From: Pseudonocardia endophytica
GTDB lineage: Bacteria > Actinomycetota > Actinomycetes > Mycobacteriales > Pseudonocardiaceae
DNA length: 64,000 nt
NCBI RefSeq assembly: GCF_004339565.1
Contig: NZ_SMFZ01000001.1
Span: forward strand, 434,001-498,000
Direction of reading: 5' to 3'
A model generated the notes under the pieces. That model was not told the DNA's origin, did no database searches, and was given only the letters and a program-made list of their open reading frames with translations. Every line of letters starts with the position of its first letter. Positions within the stretch are counted from its first letter, which is position 1. The position numbers and the translations under genes were made by a program. Shown here piece by piece: positions 7,212-15,902 of the stretch.

Positions 7212-8309
7212 TCAGAGCTGCTGGATCACGTCCCAGACCAGCCCGTCGGCCGCGGCGAGGAACACCTGCTGACGCAGGTGGCGGTCCCGTACCTCGACGG
7301 TCCCCCGCGGCGTCTCGTAGGCCAGCCCCTCCGCCACCGACGTCATCGGGCGCACCTCGGCCGAGCCCGCGCGGCGCATCAGCTCGGTCAGCATCCGCAC
7401 GCCCTCGTAGCACGACTCGCCCAGGCTGTTCAGCACCGGAGCGTCGGCGCCGAAGCGGCGGAAGTAGGACGCCGCGAAGTCCAGCCCGGACGCCGTCGCG
7501 AGGTCCTCGAAGTAGCCGGCCGACGTCATCAGGCCCCGCGTCCCGTCCGCTCCGGACGCGAGCAGCACGTTCTCGTCGATCAGCGAGCTGAAGCGCAGCA
7601 TCTCCCGGTCCAGACCGGCTTCACCGAACGACCGGTTGAACGCGACCGCGTCGTCGCCGATCAGCAGCATCAGCACGGCGTCGCAGCCGCTGGCCTCCAC
7701 CCGTCGCAGCACGCCGGAGAAGTCGGTGGTGCCCAGCGGCACGTACATCTCGTCGCAGACGGTCCCGCCCATGCGCCGCAGGTACTCCCGTGCGGTGCGC
7801 GCCGAGCGCCGGGGCCAGACGTAGTCGTCGCCGACGATCGTCCAGCGCCGCACGCCGGCCGAGTCGGCGAACCAGTCGAGCGCCGGCCCCAGCTGCAGGT
7901 CCGGCGTCTCGCCGGTGAGGAACACCCCGGGGCGGTGCTCGCCGCCCTCGTAGAGCGCGGTGTAGGCGTACGGCACGCGACCGGCGATGGCCGGGGCGAC
8001 ACTCTCCCGCACGGCCGAGATGTGCCAGCCGGTCACGGCGTCCACCGCTCCGGCGCCGACCAGCGCGTCGACGTCGACGGCGACCCGCTCCGGCGACGCC
8101 CCGCCGTCCACCGGCACCAGGCGCAGCTCGCGACCGAGCACCCCGCCCGCCGCGTTGATCTCCTCCATGGCCAGCAGCGCGCAGCTCTCGCAGGACGGCC
8201 CGAAGATCCCGGCCGGCCCCTGCAGCGGCACGACGAGCGCCATCGTCAGCACGTCCGGGTCGCGCGCAGGTGGCACGGCCAGCCGCTGCGCTGCCGCCGC
8301 CGGAGACAT
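7212..8309 (-). CDS. AmiC-like amide/urea-type ligand-binding protein, cytoplasmic
   Basis: 365 aa of the type I periplasmic-binding fold (MALVVPLQGPAGIFGPSC... AMEEINAAGGVLGREL), in the FmdD/AmiC/branched-chain amino acid binding group. There is no signal peptide and no lipobox Cys: the first 20 residues are Ala/Pro/Arg-rich with no hydrophobic stretch. That matches AmiC, a cytoplasmic amide sensor, better than a transporter subunit, and no ABC permease or ATPase genes are near. It is transcribed toward fmdB-fmdA and diverges from a MarR gene. TAGCGT lies 6 nt before the ATG, so the message may be leaderless. Sensing of formamide or similar amides is inferred from context. Confidence 0.82.
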   Translation of the reverse strand: MSPAAAAQRLAVPPARDPDVLTMALVVPLQGPAGIFGPSCESCALLAMEEINAAGGVLGRELRLVPVDGGASPERVAVDVDALVGAGAVDAVTGWHISAVRESVAPAIAGRVPYAYTALYEGGEHRPGVFLTGETPDLQLGPALDWFADSAGVRRWTIVGDDYVWPRRSARTAREYLRRMGGTVCDEMYVPLGTTDFSGVLRRVEASGCDAVLMLLIGDDAVAFNRSFGEAGLDREMLRFSSLIDENVLLASGADGTRGLMTSAGYFEDLATASGLDFAASYFRRFGADAPVLNSLGESCYEGVRMLTELMRRAGSAEVRPMTSVAEGLAYETPRGTVEVRDRHLRQQVFLAAADGLVWDVIQQL

Positions 8310-8315
8310 GCGGCT

Positions 8316-8321
8316 ACGCTA
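8316..8321 (-). promoter_or_regulatory. -10 box for a leaderless AmiC-like transcript
   Basis: On the minus strand TAGCGT (TANNNT form) ends 6 nt before the ATG at 8309. The overlapping plus-strand TACGCT (8315-8320) could serve the divergent MarR gene. Confidence 0.4.
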
Positions 8322-8372
8322 TCGACGCGGTCGGGGACCGCATCAGCGCCGAACGGACGGATGAGGCTGTCG

Positions 8373-8834
8373 ATGACGGCAGAGACGCCGGACCGGATGC
8401 GTCCGGACACCGACGAGTCGCTCCGTCTGCTGTCCGCGGTGGAGCGCACGCTCACCCAGCTCCTCGACGACGCCCTGCGCGCCGAGGGCTCCGACATCGA
8501 CCAGTGGCGGATCCTTCACCTGCTCGCGGAGCGTGGCGGATGCCCGATGACCGTCGTCGCGGAGCACACGCTGATGCTGGCGCCGCGCCTGAGCAAGCTC
8601 GTCGACCGGATGGTGTCCGCGAACCTGGTCATCCGGCGGCCGGACGAGCAGGATCGTCGACGGGTCCTGATCGCCGTGTCCGCCAGAGGCCGTCAGGTTC
8701 TCGACGGGTGGAACGCGGCCACCGAGGCGGCGCAGCGGGACGTCCGGGACGTCCTCGGACCGGACGCCGAGGTCCTCGACGACGCCCTGCGCCGGATCTC
8801 CGCGCGCCTGTCCGGTGTGGCCGACCCGGTCTGA
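8373..8834 (+). CDS. MarR-family transcriptional regulator
   Basis: 153 aa. The ATG at 8373 has GATGAGG 6 nt upstream; an in-frame ATG at 8361 is the alternative. The winged-helix core reads IDQWRILHLLAERGG... LAPRLSKLVDRMVSANLVIRRPDEQDRRRVLIAVSARG, with the DxRxxxI/V wing of MarR proteins. It diverges from the AmiC-like/fmdBA genes with 63 bp between them, so it probably regulates that locus in response to an amide or aromatic ligand. Confidence 0.85.
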   Translation: MTAETPDRMRPDTDESLRLLSAVERTLTQLLDDALRAEGSDIDQWRILHLLAERGGCPMTVVAEHTLMLAPRLSKLVDRMVSANLVIRRPDEQDRRRVLIAVSARGRQVLDGWNAATEAAQRDVRDVLGPDAEVLDDALRRISARLSGVADPV

Positions 8835-8936
8835 GCCGTGTCACGCCCGATCTGACTGAAACGTAACGACCTCGATCACCGAGTTCCCGGCCGACGCGAG
8901 CAGGACCGAAGACCCTGCCGCCATCCGAGGAGCGCC

Positions 8937-10052
8937 ATGACCGAGCAGCCCGGTGCCGACGGCCGCCGTCCCGACGGGTCGTACCCGGCCCCGCCGCAGG
9001 GAGGCCGGTATCCGGCCGGGCCGCAGCAGGGACCTCCCGGCTACGGCCCGCCGCAGGGGCCTCCGGGATACGGGCCTCCGGGGTACGGGCCGCCGCACCA
9101 CGGCAGCGCTCCCCCGCACGGCGACCCGCGGTACGCAGCGCCGCAGTACGGCAACCAGCAGTACGGTGCGCCGCCGCAGGGAGCCGGATACGGGCAGGGC
9201 ACCCCGGGGCAGGTCCCGCCCCGTGGGGCGAGCGGTCCGGCCGGCCCCCACCAGGGCGCGCGGGCCGACGCACCCGCTCCCGGCCAGGCGCCGCCGTCCG
9301 GTGGGTTCGCGTACGGCCCGCCGCCCGGGCAGGCCCCGCCCAACGCCGCCGGATCGCCTCCCCCGCCGCTGCAGAAGCCGCCGAAGAAGAAGGGCAAGGG
9401 CGGCCGGATCGCTCTGATCGTCGTCGGCGTCGTGCTGGTCGTGCTCGTCGGTGGCGGCTATCTCGCGTACCGCGCGCTGTCCGGTTTCGTGAGCGACGTG
9501 ACCGGCGGCACCTCGCTGGCCGGCGCGGGCGCGGGTTGCTCGTTCGTCACGGCCGACGACGTCAACGGCACCCTCGGCGGGAACTACGACCTGGTGGAGC
9601 TCGGCGGCCTCGGTGGGCTGGCCGGCGCCGCCCTCGACTCCCGGGTACTGGCCGATGCCCCGACGTGCTGGGGTTCCGACTCCTCCGACGGCAAACTCGT
9701 CCGGATCGCCCGCTACGAGGGCGGTGACGCCGCCCAGCGGTTCGCCGCCGAGAAGCAGACCGCCCAGGGCAGCAGCCAGGACCAGGGCAACGGCGTCTCG
9801 GTGTCCACCGAGGGCTACCTCGGCGAGGAGATCCAGGCGGGCGACGAGGCGTTCTGCACGACGGGCGACGGCACGGCGTCGGCCGGCGCGCTGGTCCGTA
9901 CCGGGGACAAGCTCGTCTACGTCTCGACGACGGCCGCGGGCCAGGGGGCCGAGTCGGTCCCGCAGATCGACCTGTCCGGCGACAAGCCCGGCTTCGCCAC
10001 CGACGGCGAGAACTGCCGGTTGTCCGCGGCGGTCGCGGCGACGGTGAACTGA
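8937..10052 (+). CDS. proline/glycine-rich single-pass membrane protein, unknown function
   Basis: 371 aa with GAGGAG before the ATG. Residues 1-145 are low-complexity Pro/Gly/Tyr/Gln with repeats of the type PPGYGPP. A short Lys-rich stretch (KPPKKKGKGG) precedes one transmembrane helix (ALIVVGVVLVVLVGGGYLAY). The remaining 200 residues are predicted outside the cell, begin GAGCSFVTADDVNGTLGG and contain several Cys. This is the common actinomycete design of a cytoplasmic proline-rich tail, one anchor and an exported ligand or lipid-binding domain. I do not recognise the exported domain. It appears monocistronic. Confidence 0.8.
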   Translation: MTEQPGADGRRPDGSYPAPPQGGRYPAGPQQGPPGYGPPQGPPGYGPPGYGPPHHGSAPPHGDPRYAAPQYGNQQYGAPPQGAGYGQGTPGQVPPRGASGPAGPHQGARADAPAPGQAPPSGGFAYGPPPGQAPPNAAGSPPPPLQKPPKKKGKGGRIALIVVGVVLVVLVGGGYLAYRALSGFVSDVTGGTSLAGAGAGCSFVTADDVNGTLGGNYDLVELGGLGGLAGAALDSRVLADAPTCWGSDSSDGKLVRIARYEGGDAAQRFAAEKQTAQGSSQDQGNGVSVSTEGYLGEEIQAGDEAFCTTGDGTASAGALVRTGDKLVYVSTTAAGQGAESVPQIDLSGDKPGFATDGENCRLSAAVAATVN

Positions 10053-10059
10053 CGGCCGG

Positions 10060-10671
10060 TCACGTTCCGGCCGGGGTCCATCCCGGGTCGCGGCCGAGGC
10101 GCGACAGCATCTCGGTCCAGGGGTCGGCGCCGTCAGGCACCGGCAGGCCGTGGCCGAACGACGAACCCTCCTGCCCGCGGGCGTCGCCGTCGGGCACGGC
10201 ACGGGCCACCTCGAGCGCCGCGACGACCGCGTCGTCGTCCACCTTCGGCTCGTCGCCCAGCGAGCGGGCGGCGTCCCAGGCGTGCACGACGTTGTCGACG
10301 AGATGGAACCCGACCACCATCCCGGCCGGGATCGGCTCGTCGCGGATCTCCGGCAGCAGGACCGGCGCGTCCGGGTCGACCCGCGTGTCCAGCACGTCCA
10401 GCACCACGGCGCAGGACTCGCGGTAGGCACCGAGCGGGTCGTCGTGCACGACCGGTTCCCAATCGGCGAGCATGGTCCGCTCACCGGCGAGAGCGCGGGC
10501 GAACCCGCGCTGCTGGACGGTCATGTGGGCGACGAGGTCGGTGAGCCGCCATCCGGCGCACGGCGTCGGCGGGTCGTTCTCCGACGGCCGCCACGAGGCG
10601 AGCGCGTCGATCGACGCCCGCACGGCACGTCGATCCCGGTCGAGCAGGGTCTGCAGCGAATCAGTAGGCAT
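10060..10671 (-). CDS. TIGR03086/mycothiol-dependent DinB-like family protein
   Basis: 203 aa with the actinobacterial maleylpyruvate isomerase-like N-terminal fold: TPCAGWRLTDLVAHM near residue 45 and FHLVDNVVHAWDAARSLG near 115, where the His residues would bind metal. Family members are mycothiol-dependent enzymes or of unknown function. The start codon lies inside an 18-bp palindrome shared with the divergent MarR gene, so the MarR probably represses it. The substrate is not known. Confidence 0.82.
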   Translation of the reverse strand: MPTDSLQTLLDRDRRAVRASIDALASWRPSENDPPTPCAGWRLTDLVAHMTVQQRGFARALAGERTMLADWEPVVHDDPLGAYRESCAVVLDVLDTRVDPDAPVLLPEIRDEPIPAGMVVGFHLVDNVVHAWDAARSLGDEPKVDDDAVVAALEVARAVPDGDARGQEGSSFGHGLPVPDGADPWTEMLSRLGRDPGWTPAGT

Positions 10672-10680
10672 ATGCTTACT
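10663..10680. promoter_or_regulatory. 18-bp palindromic operator between TIGR03086 gene and MarR
   Basis: AGTAGGCATATGCTTACT is a palindrome with one mismatched pair. It covers the start codon of the minus-strand gene and lies about 30 bp upstream of the MarR -10 box, so one bound dimer could control both directions. Confidence 0.6.
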
Positions 10681-10710
10681 GTCTACGCGTGCAGACGTTC
10701 TGTCAACGGA

Positions 10711-10716
10711 TATGAT
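10711..10716 (+). promoter_or_regulatory. -10 box for a leaderless MarR transcript
   Basis: TATGAT, a near-consensus -10, ends 6 nt before the GTG at 10723. No clear Shine-Dalgarno is present, which fits a leaderless message. Confidence 0.55.
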
Positions 10717-10722
10717 CCACCG

Positions 10723-11139
10723 GTGACCGACCGCCCCGACCTGGCCGCGATGGTGGTCCCCCTCGGCCGTGACCTGCTGGCCATGGAGGCCCCGATCCTG
10801 GACGAGCACGGCATCTCGATGTGGGCCTACATCGTGCTGAGCCGGCTCGCCGACGAGCCGGTCCGCGGCCAGTCCGTGCTCGCCGACGCCATCGGTGCCG
10901 ACAAGACGCGCCTGATCCCCGTCCTCGACGACCTGCAGCACCGCGGCCTGATCGGGCGCGATCCGGACCCGGCCGACCGTCGCGCTCGCGTCCTCACCCT
11001 CACCGAGGAGGGCAGGCAGGTGCGCGAGCGGGTGCGGACGGCGATCCGGCGCGAGGAGCAGAGGCGGCTCGCCGTTCTGACCGCGGAGGAACGGGCCGTG
11101 CTGCTCGGTGCGCTGCAGCGACTGACCGGCCGGGCCTAG
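10723..11139 (+). CDS. MarR-family transcriptional regulator
   Basis: 138 aa, starting VTDRPDLAAMVVPLGRDL. The winged helix is visible as ISMWAYIVLSRLADEP... IGADKTRLIPVLDDLQHRGLIGRDPDPADRRARVLTLTEEG, with the MarR wing DPADRRARV. GTG 10723 is chosen because TATGAT is 6 nt upstream; an upstream ATG at 10672 sits inside the palindromic operator. It likely represses the divergent TIGR03086 gene and itself. The following LLM gene begins 9 bp after its stop. Confidence 0.86.
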   Translation: MTDRPDLAAMVVPLGRDLLAMEAPILDEHGISMWAYIVLSRLADEPVRGQSVLADAIGADKTRLIPVLDDLQHRGLIGRDPDPADRRARVLTLTEEGRQVRERVRTAIRREEQRRLAVLTAEERAVLLGALQRLTGRA

Positions 11140-11142
11140 GCT
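11137..11142 (+). promoter_or_regulatory. -10 box overlapping the MarR stop codon
   Basis: TAGGCT, whose first three bases are the MarR TAG stop, ends 6 nt before the GTG at 11149. The LLM gene may therefore have its own leaderless promoter in addition to read-through from marR. Confidence 0.4.
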
Positions 11143-11148
11143 GCCCGC

Positions 11149-12027
11149 GTGCCGCACGATCTCAGGTTCGGATGGCTGTCGCCCGCGGTCGGCAACCGTC
11201 ACAGCGACCATCAGCCGATCGCCCAGTTCCAGGACCGCCACATCCTGCCGACCGCGCTGCCGCACTTCGACTCGCTGTGGCTCGCCGACCACTTCTACGG
11301 CTTCGACGAGAAGACCGACCCGTTCCTCGAGGCCTGGACGACGCTGACCTGGCTGGCCGCCCGGCACGAGAACGTGCTGCTCTGCCACCACGTGCTCGGC
11401 CACGGGTACCGCCCGCCGGCGCTGACCGCGAAGATGGCGGCGACCCTGCAGGTGCTCTCCGGCGGCCGGTTCGTCCTCGGTATCGGAGCAGGCTGGCGCG
11501 AGGCCGAGTACGCCGCGTACGGCTACGACTTCCCGAAGCCATCGGTGCGTTTCGCACAGCTCGAGGAGGTCGTCCGGATCTGCCGTCTGATGTGGACCGA
11601 GCCGGATCCCTCGTTCGAGGGCCGGTACTACCGCATCGACGGGGCCGCCGCACCACCGCTGCCGGACACCGTCCCGCCGGTGTGCATCGGCGCGGCGGGC
11701 GAGAAGGTCGGGCTGCCGCTCGTCGGACGACTCGCCGACATGTGGAACGCCCCGGCCCGCGGCACCGACGAGGACTGGCGGCGCCGGATGGACATCGTCC
11801 ACCGCTCGGCCGAGCAGGCGGGCCGGGACCCGGCGTCGATCGAGGTGTCGGTGACGCTCGAGCGGGCGCTGCCGGGGTCCGACGAGGACTCGGAGAAGCT
11901 CGTCGACGAGCTCGCCGGGCAGGCCGCGCGCGGCGTGCGGCACGTGGTGATGGACTTCGGGCACCCGACGTCGACCGAGCCCGTGCTGCGCTTCGCCGAA
12001 CAGGTCATCGCGCCGCTGCGGAGCTGA
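11149..12027 (+). CDS. LLM-class (luciferase-like) F420/FMN-dependent oxidoreductase
   Basis: 292 aa of the TIM-barrel luciferase-like family: SLWLADHFYGF near residue 45, GHGYRPPALTAKMAATLQVLSGGRFVLGIGAGW around 83-116, and a late WNAPARG segment. These are typical of F420-dependent LLM enzymes in actinomycetes; flavin type is not proven by sequence. It follows the MarR gene closely. Its 3' end overlaps the convergent DUF4185 gene by 23 bp. Confidence 0.87.
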   Translation: MPHDLRFGWLSPAVGNRHSDHQPIAQFQDRHILPTALPHFDSLWLADHFYGFDEKTDPFLEAWTTLTWLAARHENVLLCHHVLGHGYRPPALTAKMAATLQVLSGGRFVLGIGAGWREAEYAAYGYDFPKPSVRFAQLEEVVRICRLMWTEPDPSFEGRYYRIDGAAAPPLPDTVPPVCIGAAGEKVGLPLVGRLADMWNAPARGTDEDWRRRMDIVHRSAEQAGRDPASIEVSVTLERALPGSDEDSEKLVDELAGQAARGVRHVVMDFGHPTSTEPVLRFAEQVIAPLRS

Positions 12028-13216
12028 GCCGATCGGTCTCGATGTCCAGGCGCATGAGGCGGGTGTTGTACTCGCCCCACTGGCTCATCTGGAAGTACGG
12101 CGACGCGGAGGTGGCCGAGCTCGGGTGGAAGAACGCCCCGTACGGCTGCGGGAAGTCGCGGTCGGTCACGACCGCGCGAGGCCGCGACCAGGGTCCGGTG
12201 AGGGCCGGGGCGGTGTGCACGACGATCGCGCGCAGAGCCTCGTTGAAGTGGGCGGCGAGCCACTGCGCCGTGGGCTCGTGGAAGATCACCGACAGCTCGG
12301 AGGCCGGCGCCGGGATCACCGGCACGGCCCGCGCCTGGTCGCGGGTCCAGCCCTTCCCGGTCCACTGCTCGTAGGCGGCGAGGTCGAGCGCGTCGTCCTC
12401 CCGGACGCGGGACAGCCGGACCGGGCCCCACCGGCCGTTCGGGGTGCCGAACACGTAGAGCCGGCCGCGCTCGCGGGCGAACGCGCACATCTGCCAGCCC
12501 TGGCCACCGTCCGGCGTGTTGGCCCACTGCGCCGACTCCGGCTTGTGCCAGGTCGCGCCGCGGTCGTCGGAGTAGGCGATGCCCGCGTAGTTCGTGTCCC
12601 AGCGGCCGCCCTCGTCGTGCCAGCGCCGCACGGACATGTAGGACATCAGGTTCCGGGTACCGATCGCGATGCCCGACGTCGGGATGACGGTGTACTCGCG
12701 GACGCCCGGCCGGTGGTCGCGCGGGATCACCTGGCGGGCGTGCCCCGGCACGTCGGTGATCCAGGAGTCGAGCGTGAGGCCCTTCGACAGGTCGGTCGTC
12801 GTGGAGCGGGCGAGCACGTTGCTGCGCCAGTCCGCCTGCTCGCGCGTCCAGCCGGGCCACGCCTCGCCGCCGTGGCCCGCCCATCCCCGCCCGAACGTGT
12901 CGCCGTACGCGACCAGGACGTCGCCGGTGCCGTCGTCCCACATGATGCCCAGGTCGGTGCCCGCCACCCCGGCCTGCGCCGTGCGGTTGGCCGACCCGGC
13001 GCCGGTCACCCAGCCGACGTGCTCGGCGCGCATCGCCCTGATCGGTGCCGGCGGGCGGTCCGCGGTCGGCCGCCCCACGACGTCGACGTCCACCGGCAGA
13101 ACGTTCCCGGCGAGCAGGCCCACCGCACCGAGACCCAGCGCGCCGAGCACCGCCCGGCGGGTTACACGCGACACCCGAGGCGCCGGGACGACGACGGGAT
13201 CGACGGTTCCGTACAC
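12005..13216 (-). CDS. Tat-exported DUF4185-type protein
   Basis: 403 aa. GGAGG at 13223-13227 best fits the GTG at 13216; another GTG at 13222 would leave no spacing. The N-terminus carries VTRRAVLGALGLGAVGLLAG, a twin-arginine export signal. The mature part resembles DUF4185, a beta-propeller-like family with repeated W/G/D blades (DLGIMWDDGTGDVLVAYGDTFG; AYSDDRGATWHKPESAQW; YGAFFHPSS). Related proteins are extracellular and glycan-associated, but no enzymatic residues can be named. It is convergent with the LLM gene and separated from TetR by about 150 bp. Confidence 0.8.
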   Translation of the reverse strand: MYGTVDPVVVPAPRVSRVTRRAVLGALGLGAVGLLAGNVLPVDVDVVGRPTADRPPAPIRAMRAEHVGWVTGAGSANRTAQAGVAGTDLGIMWDDGTGDVLVAYGDTFGRGWAGHGGEAWPGWTREQADWRSNVLARSTTTDLSKGLTLDSWITDVPGHARQVIPRDHRPGVREYTVIPTSGIAIGTRNLMSYMSVRRWHDEGGRWDTNYAGIAYSDDRGATWHKPESAQWANTPDGGQGWQMCAFARERGRLYVFGTPNGRWGPVRLSRVREDDALDLAAYEQWTGKGWTRDQARAVPVIPAPASELSVIFHEPTAQWLAAHFNEALRAIVVHTAPALTGPWSRPRAVVTDRDFPQPYGAFFHPSSATSASPYFQMSQWGEYNTRLMRLDIETDRLSSAAAR

Positions 13217-13368
13217 GCACACCCTCCGACTCCGGCCCGGGCCGATCCCGGACCCGCCGGGGGAAGTCGATCGACGAGTGGATGGCGTTAGCCGCTCGCC
13301 GGTAACGGAGGGATGAACAGAATCACATCGCTGTTACGCTGCGCTTTTACTGGCGCGCAACAACTCTG

Positions 13369-14046
13369 CTAGCCGCGCCACCGGTCGTCGAGACCCTGCG
13401 CGAGACGGTCGAACACCTCGCCGACGATGTCGTGCAACGGGTGCCGGTCCCGGTCGTCGGTCCAGCGCTGCATGGCCACGCGGACCGCGGCGATCGTCGT
13501 GGCGGCCACGAGGGAGGGGTACAGGCCGACGTCGCGGCCCTCGTCGGACTCCCCGGCGTCCGGGTCGCCGGACGGGAGATCGCCGGTGCGCTCCGCGATC
13601 GCGACGGCCAGTGCCCGCTCCCCCGCGGCGTAGGCGGCGAGCTGGTGCGGCAGCAGCGACGGGCTGCGCCGCATCATCCGCAGCTCGTCGAGCCTTCCGT
13701 CGCCCGTCACGTCGTCGACGTGCGCGAGGACGGCGACCCGCAGCGCGGTGAGCACGCTCTCCGACGCCGGCCGCGAGCGGAAACGCTCGACGAGGACCTC
13801 GCCGCGCGCCGCGTCGCCCGCGACGACGGCCTCCTCCTTGCCGGAGAAGTAGTTGAAGAACGTGCGCAGCGAGACGTCGGCGGCGTCGGCGATCTGCTCG
13901 GCGGTCACGTTCTCGACGCCGTGCTCGAGCGAGAGGCGGACGGCCGCGCCGCTGAGCGCGGCGCGGGTCGCCTGCTTCTTGCGCTCCCGCCGCCCGACGA
14001 CCACGGGGCCATTCTGCCCCGCGCACCTCGTCGCGGTGGTCATCAC
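13369..14046 (-). CDS. TetR-family repressor of the adjacent efflux pump
   Basis: 225 aa from the GTG at 14046, which overlaps the MFS stop in GTGA; an ATG follows directly at 14043. The helix-turn-helix is GVENVTAEQIADAADVSLRTFFNYFSGKEEAV. The gene is last in a two-gene operon with the pump, so the repressor is coupled to the amount of pump mRNA. Tandem palindromes upstream of the operon are its probable sites. Confidence 0.88.
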   Translation of the reverse strand: MMTTATRCAGQNGPVVVGRRERKKQATRAALSGAAVRLSLEHGVENVTAEQIADAADVSLRTFFNYFSGKEEAVVAGDAARGEVLVERFRSRPASESVLTALRVAVLAHVDDVTGDGRLDELRMMRRSPSLLPHQLAAYAAGERALAVAIAERTGDLPSGDPDAGESDEGRDVGLYPSLVAATTIAAVRVAMQRWTDDRDRHPLHDIVGEVFDRLAQGLDDRWRG

Positions 14047-15863
14047 CGCACCGTGGTCTCGGCGGCGCGGTGCCGCCCGTGCGGCCGGTGCACGACGACG
14101 TCGTCCCGGCGCTCGAGCACCGCGACCGACGTCCGGCCGTCGGGCTCCACGGCGTCGACAATGGCGTCGGATCCGGCCTCGTGCCGCCCGTGCGTGGCGC
14201 GGTCGTCGGTGCCGGGACGCCCGTCCGAGGTCGGGGAGCCGGACGTCGGGATGTCGGCCGACCCGGCGTCGCCGGACGCGTCGGACGACGCGGCGTCGTC
14301 CGCGATGTCGATCGTGGTACGCAGCGGGACCTCGCGCAGGAACAGGATCGCGACGAGGGCGATCAGTGCGAGCGGGGCAGCGACCAGGAACACCAGGGCG
14401 ACCGAGTCACCGTAGGCGTTCTCGATGATCGACCGGAGCGCCTCGGGCAGCGTCGCCAGGTTCGGGATCTGCCCACTCGACGACGACGTCGCCGCGGCCG
14501 GGATCCCGGCCGCCGTCAGCCCGGACGTGATGCCGGACGAGACGTGGCTGGACAGCAGTGCGCCGAGTGCGGCGACACCGGCCGCACCGCCCAACGAACG
14601 GAAGAACGCCACCGTCGAGCTGGCCGCGCCCATGTCGCGCAGCGCGACCTGGTTCTGCACGGCGAGCACGAGGTTCTGCTGCGTGGACCCGACACCGACG
14701 CCGACCATCACCATCGCGACGGCGAGCTCCCAGTACGGCGTGCCGGCCCCCATCACCAGCCCCTGCATCAGCAGCCCGGCCACCAGCAGCACGCCACCGC
14801 CGACCAGGTACGGCTTCCAGCGGCCGTAGCGCGAGATCAGCTGGCCGACGATCGTCGAGGCCAGGAACAGCCCGGCGATCATGGGCAGGGTCAGCAGGCC
14901 GGCCTCTGTGGCGGTGGCACCGCGGGCGAGCTGGAAGAATTGGCTCAGGAAGACCGAGGAGCCGAACATCGCGACGCCGACGAACAGGCCGGCGACCGTG
15001 GCGAGCGTGACCGTGCGGTTGCGGAACAGCGTCAACGGCACGATCGGTTCCGTAGCCCGCGACTCGACGAGTACGGCCATGGCGAGGGCCACCACACCGG
15101 CGGCCAGGATCGCGAGTGACGTCCAGGAGATCCACGGGAACGTCGAGCCGCCGAGCGAGGTCCAGATCAGGATCGCGGAGACACCGCCGGCGATCAGGAT
15201 CGCGCCCGGATAGTCGATGTGCACCTCACGCTTGACCGTCGGGACGGTCAGGGTGCGCTGCAGCACGACGAGCGCGATCAGCGCGATCGGCACCGTCACG
15301 TAGAAGCACCAGCGCCAGCCGATGGTGTCGACGATGACGCCGCCGATCAACGGGCCACCGACCGTCGCCACGGCCATGATCGCGCCGAGGTAGCCGGAGT
15401 ACCGGCCGCGCTCGCGGGGCGGGATGATCGCGGCGATCACGACCTGGGCCAGCGCCGTCAGGCCACCCATGCCCAGTCCCTGCAGGACGCGGAAGCCGAT
15501 CAGCTCGGGCGTCGAGGTGGACAGGCCGGCGAGCATCGTGCCGACGACGAAGACGCCGATCGCGAGCTGCACGAGCAGCTTCTTCGAGAACAGGTCGGCG
15601 AGCTTGCCCCAGATCGGGGTGGACGCGGTCATAGCCAGCAGCGACGCCGTCACCACCCACGTGTACTGGGCCTGCGTCCCGCCCAGGTCACCGATGATGC
15701 GCGGCAGGGCGTTGGACACGATCGTCGACGACAGGATCGCGACGAACAGGGCCATCAACAGGCCGGACAGCGGCACCAGCACGGCGCGACGGGAGGTCGG
15801 CGTCGGCGCTGCCGGTGTGGCGGGCGGACTGGACACGGGCGCGGTCATGGACACGGCTTTCAC
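14043..15863 (-). CDS. DHA2-family (EmrB/QacA) multidrug MFS transporter
   Basis: Up to 606 aa with 14 predicted transmembrane helices. Diagnostic pieces are the motif A loop GKLADLFSKK, the motif C-like GPLIGGVIVDTIGWRWCFYV, and a long C-terminal cytoplasmic tail rich in Asp/Ser. Start is GTG 15863 or ATG 15848; neither has a strong ribosome site. It would export lipophilic or cationic compounds by proton antiport. A promoter and double operator lie 40-80 bp upstream and the last gene is its TetR. The tail beyond about residue 525 is unusually long and acidic for the family. Confidence 0.9.
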   Translation of the reverse strand: MKAVSMTAPVSSPPATPAAPTPTSRRAVLVPLSGLLMALFVAILSSTIVSNALPRIIGDLGGTQAQYTWVVTASLLAMTASTPIWGKLADLFSKKLLVQLAIGVFVVGTMLAGLSTSTPELIGFRVLQGLGMGGLTALAQVVIAAIIPPRERGRYSGYLGAIMAVATVGGPLIGGVIVDTIGWRWCFYVTVPIALIALVVLQRTLTVPTVKREVHIDYPGAILIAGGVSAILIWTSLGGSTFPWISWTSLAILAAGVVALAMAVLVESRATEPIVPLTLFRNRTVTLATVAGLFVGVAMFGSSVFLSQFFQLARGATATEAGLLTLPMIAGLFLASTIVGQLISRYGRWKPYLVGGGVLLVAGLLMQGLVMGAGTPYWELAVAMVMVGVGVGSTQQNLVLAVQNQVALRDMGAASSTVAFFRSLGGAAGVAALGALLSSHVSSGITSGLTAAGIPAAATSSSSGQIPNLATLPEALRSIIENAYGDSVALVFLVAAPLALIALVAILFLREVPLRTTIDIADDAASSDASGDAGSADIPTSGSPTSDGRPGTDDRATHGRHEAGSDAIVDAVEPDGRTSVAVLERRDDVVVHRPHGRHRAAETTVR

Positions 15864-15902
15864 GAGGAGGAGGACGCGGCAGACGTCGTCGCGACCAGTC
15901 CA

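Noticed and set aside
7278..8372. N-terminal 365-codon extension of the MarR frame
   Set aside because: This part lies opposite the AmiC-like gene; the MarR domain alone with its GATGAGG site at 8360-8366 is the real gene.
9041..9397. Gly-rich minus-strand frame resembling a PE-PGRS-type protein
   Set aside because: It is the complement of the Pro/Gly/Tyr coding repeats of the plus-strand membrane protein.
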